Source of the DNA: Halichoerus grypus
Lineage: Eukaryota; Chordata; Mammalia; Carnivora; Phocidae
Direction of reading: 5' to 3'
DNA length: 64,000 nt
Assembly (NCBI RefSeq): GCF_964656455.1
Contig: NC_135717.1
Span: 144,846,308 to 144,910,307 of the forward strand
Each line of letters begins with the position of its first letter. Position 1 is the first letter of the stretch. Below the pieces are notes generated by a model. That model made no database searches and had not been told where the DNA came from. It worked only from the letters and a program-made list of their open reading frames with translations. Shown here one piece after another: positions 55,940 through 64,000 of the stretch. Made by a program: the position numbers and the translations under genes.

Positions 55940-56280
55940 TGCTGATTATAAAATATAATGTACACTCATAAACAACACATTGGGAATTACGGGAATGAAA
56001 GAAACTGAGAAAGTCCCTTATAATTCCACTATCTACAACCATATTTCCTTTCTGATTTTTTTCTTTTTGGTTTTCACATGGTTAGAATAATATTCCTATA
56101 AAATTATGCATTCTGTATTCTTCCCATAACAATATATCATAACCACTTCCCCATTAAAAGTTTTTAACTCCATTTTAATGAAATAAGATCCATTCTATTA
56201 TGTTAAGGCACCTATTACTGTGTTATCAGGTGATCTCTATGGTTTTTTTCTCTTCATCATAATGTTTGTTATATCCCTAA
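55940..56280 (-). mobile_element. Old L1-type 3' region, antisense
   Basis: 'aagtcccttataattccactatctacaaccatatttcc', 'attatgcattctgtattcttcccataacaatatatcataaccacttccccattaaaagtttttaactccattttaatg' follow the antisense end of an old L1 ('ataatcccaccacccagagataacc ... tatcctgcttttttcacttaacattatatc'). Strongly decayed. Confidence 0.5.
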
Positions 56281-56399
56281 GACAGTAAATATAATATTAT
56301 TTAAGTACCTCATGTAAAAAGTAGTCTAGAGGAAGGTAATTTAGCAATTAAGTGACATGAAGCCTCTCTGCTATTTTTTCAGTTCTCTTAATCTTTCTC
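56281..56399. other. Unique sequence
   Basis: No feature. Confidence 0.35.
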
Positions 56400-56640
56400 T
56401 GATGATTGCCAGGTGACTGCAAAAACTCCAGGGTTAATTTCCTTATACAATTTTATTCAAAGACAGAAAGTGTAAGAGGTAACCAGAGTGAAAAGAGATT
56501 TCTTAATATATCTTTGTCCTTTGGTCATGGAGGAAATAATCTCTCCAAGAGACCACCAATTCTCATGACTCATTGGCCACAACTGAATCACATGAGAACA
56601 CTTAATTGCAGGAGAGAGACTGAGAACAAGGGATAAAGAA
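56400..56640 (+). mobile_element. Old mammalian repeat remnant, unnamed
   Basis: 'ctccaagagaccaccaattctcatgactcattggccacaactgaatcacatgagaacacttaattgcaggagaga' matches a common old repeat ('tctcattggccagaactgggtcacatgcccacccctagctgcaagggaggctgg'). I do not recall its name. The 76-codon frame across it is incidental. Confidence 0.45.
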
Positions 56641-56808
56641 TCAGTATTGGACTAGATTAATTGTGCTTCATCCCCATGGTTTGGCACACTGATGTAGAAA
56701 GAAAGTCAGTTTTCATGTGGCAAAGTAGGAGCAGGCATCACTGTTGGTTGGGGAAATAACTATAGATTAAGAAAATATCGGAATGCCATGTTTATTACCT
56801 AAAGGATA
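56641..56808. other. Unique sequence
   Basis: No feature. Confidence 0.35.
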
Positions 56809-56942
56809 CTAGCAATTAATATATGCACTAGCAGTACATGAGAATGTATTCAGCAAAGATGTGACCATTTTTTTCCTAGCAATTAATAGATGCACTAGCA
56901 GTACATGAGAATGTACTCAGCAAAGATGTGACCATTTTTTTC
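56809..56942. repeat. Tandem duplication of a 67-bp unit
   Basis: Unit 1 at 56809-56875 and unit 2 at 56876-56942, both starting CTAGCAATTAATA and ending GTGACCATTTTTTTC. Only two differences were seen by eye (ATATATGC/ATAGATGC and GTATTC/GTACTC). There is no A-tail and no transposon end, so it is a segmental slippage or repair duplication. Confidence 0.95.
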
Positions 56943-57146
56943 TAAGTTCTTATTAGCTGAGAATTGATTTGCCCTGGTGAAATCTCCCTTTGGTGAATAC
57001 TCCTTTTCTTGGTTGTTGTTTGTGGATTCTAACATCTTGAATATTGGAAATATAGGGGATTTTTAAATCTTTGTCTACTAATTTTTATTTTCTGAACTTT
57101 GCTGCTTTTGAGAAATGTTTTAAAAATTTTCTCTTGCATATTTCAC
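56943..57146. other. Unique sequence
   Basis: No feature recognised. Confidence 0.35.
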
Positions 57147-57563
57147 ATATCCCATAGTTTTTTTTTTTTTAAGTTTTATTTAAATTCCAGTTAGTTAACA
57201 TACTGTGTAATATTAGTTTCAGGTACACAATATAGTGATTCAGCACTTCCATACAAGACCTGGTGCTCATCACAAGTGCCCTCCTTAATCCCTATCACCT
57301 ATTTAACCCATCCCCTCCCCCACCTCTTCTCTGGTAACCATCAGTTTATACTCTATAGAAAAGAATGTGTTTCTTGTTTTGCCTCTCTCTCTTTTTTTCC
57401 CCTTTGCTCATTTGTTTTGTTTCTTAAATTCCACATATGAGTGAAATTGTATGGTCTTTGTCTTTCTCTGACTGGCTTGTTTTGCTTAGCATAATACTCA
57501 CTAGCTCTATTCGCGTCATTGCAAATGGCAAGATTCCATTCTTTTTCATGGCTGAGTAATATT

Positions 57564-57564
<1 letters not shown>

Positions 57565-57604
<40 letters not shown>
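57565..57604. repeat. (GT)n microsatellite inside the L1
   Basis: About 20 GT units at the place where antisense L1 ORF2 normally reads 'attccattgtgtatatataccacatc'. It therefore grew from L1 sequence after insertion or in the source copy. Confidence 0.95.
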
Positions 57605-57606
<2 letters not shown>

Positions 57607-57610
57607 ACCA

Positions 57611-58020
57611 CCTCTTCTTTTCTTCTTTATCCATTCATCAGTCTATGGGCACTTGGGCTGTTTCCATATTCTGGCTATTGTAGATAATTCTATAAACTCT
57701 TTGAGTAAATACCTAGTAGTGCAACGGCTGGATTGTAGGGTAGTTCTATTTTTAAATTTTTGAGCAACCTTCGTACTGTTTTCCAGAGTGGCTGCACCAG
57801 TTTGCATTCTCACCAACAGTGCAAGAGAGTTCCCCTTTCTCCACATCCTCACCAGCACCTGTTGTTTCTTGTGTTGTTGATTTTAGCCATTCTGATAGGC
57901 GTGAGGTGATTTTTCATTGTAGTTTTGATTTGTTATTTCCCTGATGATTAGTGATGTTGAGCATCTTTTCATGTGTATGTTGGCCATTTGTATGTCTTCT
58001 TTGGAGAAATGTCTATCCAT
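57611..58020 (-). pseudogene. L1 ORF2 C-terminal remnant, antisense part of the inverted L1
   Basis: The minus strand encodes pieces of the ORF2 C-terminus in shifted frames: ARIWKQPKCP at the left end of 57643-57858, then '[15 protein letters not shown]'-like text and [15 protein letters not shown], which mirrors '[11 protein letters not shown]' seen when the ORF2 region is read out of frame. Frameshifts and the (GT)n expansion destroy the protein. There is no start codon or full domain. Confidence 0.7.
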
Positions 58021-58082
58021 GTCTTCTGCCCATTTTTTAATTGGATTATTTGGATTTGGTATGTTCAGTTTTATATGTTCAG

Positions 58083-58469
58083 GAAAAATAAGGTTTCTTC
58101 AACAAATGGTGTTGGGAAAACTGGACAGCAACATGCAAAAGAATGAAATTGTACCACTTTCTTACACCATACACAAAAATAAGTTCAAAATGGATTAAAA
58201 ACCTAAATGTGAAACCTGAAACCATAAAAATCCTAGAAGAGAACATAGGTAGTAACCTCTTTGACATTGGCCATAGCAACTTCTTTCTAGATATATCTCC
58301 TTTGGCAAGGGAAACAAAAGCAAGAATAAATGATTGGGACTTCATCAAAATAAAAAGTTTCTGCACAACGAAGGAAAAAAAATCAACAGAACTAAAAGGC
58401 AACCTATGGAGTGGGAGAAGATATTTGCCAGTGACATATCTGACAAAAGCTTATATCCAAAATATATAA
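58083..58469 (+). pseudogene. L1 ORF2 mid-region, sense part of the inverted L1
   Basis: Frame at 58143-58469 (108 codons) reads [80 protein letters not shown] and [20 protein letters not shown]. This is the ORF2 segment between the reverse transcriptase and the C-terminal cysteine-rich region. The frame shifts near '[18 protein letters not shown]', where the usual text is 'NRQPTEWEKIFA'. It is dead, but little diverged. Confidence 0.9.
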
Positions 58470-58490
58470 AGAACTTATATCCCATAGTTT

Positions 58491-59389
58491 AAAGTTGCTG
58501 AGTGGGGAGTGTTTACATAGGAAGATGCTACCTAAACATTCTGCTTTCTAGAGGCTAGGGTGACAAAAACTCAGGAAATCCCATATTGCCTGTTCAGAGT
58601 TATGGAATTAGTTGATAATAATAAAGTTAGGGCCACCAAGGATTAGCCTATCAGATGTCATGAACCCATGAACATCCTTCTGGAGTCACTATCATTTAAG
58701 AAGAGGCAATTCACCAAAAGATGCAGAGAAAGGAAGCTCTTATGGAAAATGAGGGTGAATCCTTGATTGTGATGGAATGAATTCTGGTATAACTGGAGAA
58801 AAATTCCTCTCTTCAAGGACCATATTGCTCAAAGATAGATGTAGTAAGCCAAGCCGAACTAAAACATTGATGATATGAAGTGTAAGAGTATATAAAAAAA
58901 AAATCTCTCACAAAAATTTAGTCTTACAGACTTAAATTAAATACTGTCTGAATTTCTTTCTGATCAAGTTTACCAGAAATCTACATCTCTGCTTATGCCT
59001 TTGACCTTTATCCCCCTAATTCTCGTGATACTCAAGGATAGCACTTTATCTGAACCAGAACTTGTATTCCTTTGGCTAATTACTAGTTAAGTTTATGTCT
59101 ATATTGATCTTGTAAAATTACATTTCTTAAGGGAAAGGATAAAGATTATTTCTCACATAATAAGAATGCTTTAAAATATATATGTAATTTATTTCTATAA
59201 CTCTAAATCCTCTTTTCAGTAGGTGAATACAAATCAATTGAGTTGACCATAATCAAAGCAAACAGGGGCATAAATCAAATGGTATATAATATTAGAACAG
59301 ACACATAGAAACCATATTCAATTCTCATTGAGGAGAACCACCAATGATATTTTCAGTTAATAATAACAATGATAATGGTGATGTGTTGA
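58491..59389. other. Unique sequence, no gene supported
   Basis: 58560-58880 is more balanced in composition and unassigned. No exon was supported. Confidence 0.4.
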
Positions 59390-59575
59390 TGATGATTATT
59401 GTAGGAGTTTTTGTGCTTACTGTAGGCCTGACTCTTAGAGCTACATTTTCTATCATTCACTTTTAGTACATGAGAAAACAGGCTATGGAAGCTTAAGTAA
59501 ATTTGCTATGACACCCAGGTGGTAAGTAAAGAGGATTTTATTCCAGCATATATCTGTTTGACTTCATAATCTACA
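59390..59575 (+). mobile_element. MIR remnant
   Basis: 'gtgcttactgtaggcctgactcttagagctacattttctatcattcacttttagtacatgagaaaacaggctatggaagcttaagtaaatttgctatgacacccaggtggtaagtaaag' follows MIR ('cttactatgtgccaggcactgttctaagc ... gatgaggaaactgaggc ... aagtaacttgcccaaggtcacacagctagtaagtgg'). Confidence 0.75.
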
Positions 59576-60085
59576 GGCTAAAGCTGCAGTGAGAAAGGAA
59601 ATATTATCAGTTCTAAAAAAACCAAATATGAAAGCAATAGATGGAAATGGGAAAAAATTAGAATATAGAAATTTTTAAATTATAACAAGTTCTACCAACT
59701 GAGAATATTTTTTCACCTTTAAATGAATTCAAAATGCCAGATTTAAAATATAAACTACACTAATTATGGAATATTTGTCTTTATAAATATTCAACAAAAT
59801 ATGTGGCTCATGAACTTGTAACACTACAATAAAAAATGAATTCAAAATAACTAATATTGTTATTCAAATATGACACCACAGACTAATAGTCTAACTAGTC
59901 TAACATTGAAACATTCCAATACCTTCATATTAAATCTAACAATAATTATAATAATATCAGTTTTAAAGTTATTACACTAAAGCTATTACTATAGTAATAA
60001 CTGTATACCCTAAGTTTCATCAGAAAGTTTAGATTTAATCATATATATCTCTATATATACAATATCAATATACATCAATAGAGTC
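59576..60085. other. AT-rich unique sequence, nothing supported
   Basis: Very AT-rich with TAATATAATAAT-like runs. No feature. Confidence 0.45.
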
Positions 60086-60160
60086 ATATATATCTTTCTC
60101 TCTCCCCCTCCCTCTTTCCCTCTTTCTCCCTCTCTCTCTCTCCTCTCAATCTCTCTCTGA
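60086..60160. repeat. CT-rich low-complexity tract
   Basis: Polypyrimidine (CTCTCT, CCCTCCCTC, TTTCCCTC) of about 75 bp preceded by TATATATC repeats. Confidence 0.88.
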
Positions 60161-61154
60161 AAGAAACAAGAGTAATAAATAAGAGAGATTCTTCTAAAAA
60201 ACAGATTCCCTCTACCAGCACCTTCCAGTAATCACTGGCTTCATTATCAGTATTGAATTGTGAATAGTTATATGCTTCGGAAACAGTCCTAAGAGATCCA
60301 AATTTTGGTTGTTCTATTTACTATGAGACCCCATCAGTAGGCCTGACAATGGGGCCTAAAAAATATTAGTGCATCCACATGCATTTTTTTAAGATTTCAA
60401 TTTTATAAAAAAATTTGGCTTCCACTGGAAAAGTGGTAAACTAAACATGGTATATGGTACAAAGTGAAGCCATAAGCTGAAAACCATATACTTAGCCGCT
60501 GATTTGGGAATACAGACAGAAATTTGAGCTCCATAATAGATGTACATATATTCACTTTGAAACAAAAATTAATATGCTACTCTAATTGTTCTCACCTCAT
60601 TAATATAAATAAATATGCATAACAAAATAATAAATCTTGAAGGATATCCCACTTTCCAAACTGTTTTTTGGTTCTACTAATTTCCTATGCTGGCAAAATT
60701 GATTTCACATGACAATTAAATTTTTCAATTTAAGGAGGTCAAACCATAATAAAAAGCAAATGAAATTATAACACAAATTGAATTATTCAATATAGAAATA
60801 TAATGTAGTTTACAGTGGTCACTTTAGGTAACTCCTTAAAAAGATCCAGAAAGTATAAATTTGACCTAAACCTCAGTTTTGGTACCTTATGTTTTGTACC
60901 ATTTCCTTAATTTCTGTGAATCACTGCAAATCTGCCCATGACCTCCTTGTCTATTCTGTCTTTCTACTCCTGTCTGCTTTTGCTGTTCTTTCTTGGCTCT
61001 CGATTCTTCCTTGGATTGTGAAATCCAGTTCTTTCACTGACTTCCACAAGAACACACTCAATCAAACATTTCTTAGTAATTTTACTGAAGAACTGGGCAC
61101 TCAGTCAAAAAGAATTGTTCTTTGCTTTATTCTCAATTTACCACTACTCCCATT
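60161..61154. other. Unique sequence, no gene supported
   Basis: A plus-strand frame of 182 codons (60889-61437) overlaps the microsatellite that follows and depends on it for a third of its length. It has no recognisable domain, and I do not call it a gene. Confidence 0.45.
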
Positions 61155-61207
61155 CTGTCTCTGTCTCTGTCTCTCTCTCTCTCAGTCTTGGTCTCTCTCT
61201 CAGTCTC

Positions 61208-61240
<33 letters not shown>

Positions 61241-61264
61241 CATACACACACACACACACACACA
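61155..61264. repeat. (TC)n/(TCTG)n/(CA)n compound microsatellite
   Basis: TCTCTG and TC units with TCAGTCTTGG interruptions, TCTGTCTG units, then about nine CA units. It gives artificial Ser/Leu and Thr/His frames in all three plus-strand phases. Confidence 0.95.
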
Positions 61265-62519
61265 ATATGTTCATCAGATTGTGCCACAGAGAGAAATTAT
61301 TTACCTTGGAAATCTCAGGTCCTACTACGTACAGTTTGTCAAGGAATTTTTTCTTACAAATCCACTGCTATTTTTCAAGGGCGCACTGGTTTGTACCTAT
61401 TTCTCATTTTGTTATGGCAGTAATGTATAGAACTTGATGAGATTGTAATATTTTTCCCTGGGCTTGAATCTAGTTATGTGCCAACGTGGAGAAATGCCAC
61501 ACAGAAGTTACCACTGGAGCTTTTAGGCTGGATAGTGCTTCTATTGGCAGTTGTGTTCATTTCTTACATGATGCTTGTATAAAGAAATAGAAGCTGTCAG
61601 TCATTAAAATGGAAGGCATTCAGTTTTGTGCCTGCCTGAGGATAAAATTGGATTTCTCTGTCTGGGCTCTGCTGATTCCTTTTTATTCCACAAAGCAAAT
61701 TGCTTTTCCAAGGCGTCAATATTAACGGAAAGAGCCTTTGCTAGGACAGGTAGTACTAAAAGCTTATTAGGAGCAATACTTTGTATTCTCTCCTGAATAT
61801 CATACCATTGGAGAATAGATTTAAGAAATACAAAACTCATTTTGAAAGTTTTGTGCAATTTCATGTGTTTTACTATTTTTTTATCTTTCATTCCCATTCC
61901 CTTCTCGTCTTGTTTGTGTCTAATGCATCACATTTTTCACATTTATTGACAGTGCAATACTTCATTTTGGAAGCAATAGACAGCTTTAGCAAATGGCTAC
62001 ATTTGTGATGAAAAACAAGATAAAAATTTTGGCATCAAAAATAAGATATTCTATAGCCTTTATTGAGAAATTTAAGACGCTGTTTCAAGCACGTTAATTA
62101 TTTCTGTAGCATTATTTGTACAATTGACAGCCTTAAGTGCAAACCATCAGTATTTCCCTATGGAATTATTATGTATTTCTGCTATAACATTTATTCAGAC
62201 AAGGGAAATTTATAATTCAGCACATAAGATTTAAACATATAATTAAATCAAATTTGATTTAAACAAAAAGTTTGAGTCCATATTATGTAAATTAATATCT
62301 TCATCATTCACGTTCATTAACACCACAGTAATTTCAAAAGGTTTGATGTAAATATAGTCATCAGGTCGAAAGTGAGGTACTTAGATTTTTTTTAAACTAT
62401 TTAAATTTACATTTAGTACCACTTGGAGATACATAATGGTTTGTCATTGAGGTGAATGTGAATCAGAGTTTACTATGGTATTAATGAATTCCGTTAAGAT
62501 GTATCTCAACAAAAGGAAC
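61265..62519. other. Non-repetitive block, candidate conserved noncoding DNA
   Basis: No transposon was recognised between the microsatellite and the SINE. 61440-62350 combines AT-rich runs with complex text such as CAAATTGCTTTTCCAAGGCG, 'tattaacggaaagagcctttgc', 'ttaattatttctgtagcattatttgtacaattgacagcc'. TAATTA, ACAATTG and TTGACAG match homeobox, SOX and MEIS/TGIF-type sites, but such short sites are common by chance. The 97-codon minus frame 61604-61897 has no domain. Confidence 0.3.
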
Positions 62520-62529
62520 TCATAGTTCC

Positions 62530-62745
62530 GGAGCCCTGGGTGACTCAGTCATTGAGCGTCCGACTTTTGGTTTTGGCTCAGGTCCTGATTTCAGGGTCCT
62601 GAGATCCAGCCCACCTGGACTCTGTGCTGGGCCTGTGCAGTGGCCCTTGGGATTCTTTCCCTCTTCCTCCCCCTCCTCCTCTGCCCCTCTCCCTGCTCAT
62701 GGGTGCACTCTGTCTCTCTCTCAAATAAATAAATAAAATATTTTT
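62530..62745 (+). mobile_element. Older-type tRNA-derived carnivore SINE
   Basis: GGAGCCCTGGGTGACTCAGTC, 'gagcgtccgacttttggttttggctcaggtcctgatttcagg', 'gagatccagcccacctggactctgtgctgggcctgtgcagtgg', CCCTCTCCCTGCTCATGGG, AAATAAATAAATAAAATATT. The 'gcgtccgac' body puts it with the older carnivoran subfamily like the one at 37.36 kb. It is diverged and has no clear target duplication. Confidence 0.92.
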
Positions 62746-63639
62746 TTAAATGTAATTTATGGTTCATCTAGCTCTGCTGTGAATCTGATTGAAGATAACT
62801 GTATTAAAAGCAAAAATTGGGTAGCCAATTGGATTTTTAAGTTTTATAATCCTAGAATTTTATTTGTAATATTATTTAGAGATGAGAAATCACATGCCCT
62901 TTTGTGATGAATGGGAACAAAATCCCACTTATAAGCATAAAAGCTTCATTAATTAAAATGATAATTTAAAACTATTTTAAAGATGAGTTTTGATTTTGAT
63001 TTATTAAAAATTAGTAAACTTTTCTTAAATAGTTCTTTGTAACATCATTTGAAAATGTTAACAGTATACTGAATATACAAAATAAATATCTCAACCAAAG
63101 TATTACTGGCTCATCTTTTCTTGCTGACGTCATTGAAAAAAATAAATAATGGGAATGTCTTGAATTGCAACAAATATTTCAAACGAATGTGTCCAAAAAA
63201 TAAGTGGTTTGTATGAAAATATGAATAATAACTATGACAACAGGCCATTTTCATTTGTCACTGCAATATTATATTTTTGCTCATTTCATCATGGACTCTT
63301 TGTTTTTATAATACTACATTTGCATTAATTCATACATTCAATTTTTTCTTGATTGCTTACAACAGTCTTATCCTTTCCCGGCACTTTCCTCTCTGTTATT
63401 TTAATCTAACAAATTTTGCTATAATGGGCTAAGCCTGGTTATTTAGAAAAACTTGGAAAATTCAATTGTCAGACACTTCCTAACACTTTCACATTTCTGC
63501 TAAAAACTAGGTAAAGAGGTACTTTGTATATATTGCTGAATCTTGTGTTCTTGTTTAGATATTAGCATCATGCATTATCTTAATTTTGCTAGATATATGC
63601 TTTTAATGATTTCTTGTTTTATATTAGTTTATTTTGGTT
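62746..63639. other. AT-rich unique sequence, nothing supported
   Basis: No exon or repeat recognised. Confidence 0.45.
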
Positions 63640-63967
63640 TATTTTTTACAGCATTATTAAGATTTAATTAAAACGTAAAAATATTTATACTTGAAATGTA
63701 CAATTTGAAAATTTATGTACACATAATATATAAAACCATGGAGCCATAACCACAATCAAAATACCTCTCTCCTTTCCCTCTTTGCCCAACACCTATCTTA
63801 GTCCCCACATAACCATCAGTCTGCATTCTATCACTATAGATCGGATTCCAGAATTTTTATAAATGAAATTATATAATATGTATATTTTTTTGTCTGGTTT
63901 CTTACACCCAGTATAATTATTGTGATATTTATCAATGTCATTTGTGTGTATCCATAATTCAGTTCTT
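63640..63967 (-). mobile_element. L1M 3' UTR to ORF2-end fragment, antisense
   Basis: 'acttgaaatgtacaatttgaaaatttatgtacacataatatataaaaccatggagccataaccacaatcaaaatacc', 'cctatcttagtccccacataaccatcagtctgcattctatcactatagatcggattcc', 'tgtctggtttcttacacccagtataat'. It follows the antisense L1M 3' UTR and the start of the ORF2 end. Confidence 0.8.
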
Positions 63968-64000
63968 GGGGCAAATGGTTGGCTCAGTGGGTTAAGCGTC
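63968..64000 (+). mobile_element. SINE 5' end, cut by the window edge
   Basis: GGGGCAAATGGTTGGCTCAG followed by TGGGTTAAGCGTC is the head and A-box region of the same tRNA-derived SINE. The rest lies beyond the window. Confidence 0.9.

Larger units (their letters stand above)
57147..58490 (-). mobile_element. L1 with 5' inversion (twin priming), flanked by 14-bp target duplication
   Basis: ATATCCCATAGTTT is identical at 57147-57160 and 58477-58490. Between them, 57161-58068 is antisense L1: T-tail, 'aagttttatttaaattccagttagttaacatactgtgtaatatt', ORF2 end, up to 'ccattttttaattggattatttgg' (the NPIKKWAED region). From about 58083 to 58476 the sequence is L1 ORF2 in sense orientation, ending at 'gacaaaagcttatatccaaaatatataaagaac' (DKAYIQNIYKE). 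The two halves are nearly adjacent in L1 RNA, which is the mark of twin priming. Confidence 0.96.

Noticed and set aside
57353..57634. 93-codon minus-strand frame with His-Thr run
   Set aside because: It is out-of-frame L1 ORF2 plus a translated (GT)n tract.
60889..61437. 182-codon plus-strand frame with a hydrophobic start
   Set aside because: A third of it is translated microsatellite (Ser/Leu/Thr/His). All three plus phases stay open across the repeat, and no domain, splice context or conserved motif is visible.
1..64000. CRISPR-like array of similar units
   Set aside because: Recurrent similar sequences are dispersed SINEs in both orientations with variable spacing and target duplications, not direct repeats with spacers.
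1..64000. Mitochondrial insert or intact retroviral gene
   Set aside because: No stretch resembling mitochondrial genes or a complete gag/pol/env frame was seen on either strand.

Overview
The window is nuclear DNA from a placental mammal, almost certainly a carnivoran and most likely an arctoid caniform (bear, seal or mustelid type). The main evidence is about twenty copies of a tRNA-derived SINE. Its 5' head reads like GCGCCTGGGTGGCTCAGTCG, its middle has a GATCGAGCCC-type B box, and its tail is (AAATA)n plus AAAATCTT. The dog-specific head (GGGATCCCTGGGTGGCGCAG) and the cat-type body are absent. The 3' ends of the younger L1 copies (TACATCAAAAACTAATGATG ... AACATAATAAA) are also of the caniform kind. 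Lineage is inferred from remembered repeat sequences, not from a search.

No host protein-coding exon, structural RNA gene or CRISPR array could be supported. The window is AT-rich, and its open frames are short and mostly fall in L1 fragments, simple repeats or the reverse strand of transposons. It looks like a gene desert or a very large intron. What it records well is a layered history of transposition.

Layout. 0-5.5 kb: old L1 fragments in both orientations with two nested SINEs. 5.5-14.8 kb: unique DNA, one SINE, MIR and L1 tails, a long TTTC microsatellite, three LTR-like segments and an old unnamed mammalian repeat. 14.8-26 kb: scattered SINEs, a 45-bp L1 stub, a young 0.9-kb L1 (17.34-18.25 kb) whose ORF2 C-terminus is still open, a MIR split by a SINE, and an MLT1-type LTR split by a SINE. 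26.5-27.5 kb: old antisense L1. 28.8-33.7 kb: two neighbouring ERVL-MaLR elements. The second has both LTRs and its internal region, and its 3' LTR was hit by an L1 and then a SINE at the same target. 33.7-36 kb: antisense L1 and MLT1 pieces and two SINEs. 37.6-43 kb: a long antisense L1M from 3' UTR to 5' region, with two nested SINEs. 43-57 kb: mostly unique, with MIRs, LTR remnants, an ancient inverted-repeat relic near 48.8 kb and an unidentified block at 49.3-50.0 kb. 57.15-58.49 kb: an L1 with a 5' inversion (twin priming) and a perfect 14-bp target duplication. 58.5-64 kb: mostly unique, including a candidate conserved noncoding block (61.4-62.35 kb), an older SINE, an antisense L1M end and a SINE cut by the window edge.

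The elements are linked mechanistically. SINEs and L1s share target-site features, A-tails and 8-17 bp target duplications typical of L1 endonuclease and reverse transcriptase, so the SINEs were evidently mobilised by L1. Nothing in the window points to a new protein-based system. The most informative items are rearrangements made during reverse transcription (the inverted L1, a SINE with a duplicated head, very short L1 stubs) and a few non-repetitive blocks that may be conserved regulatory DNA.
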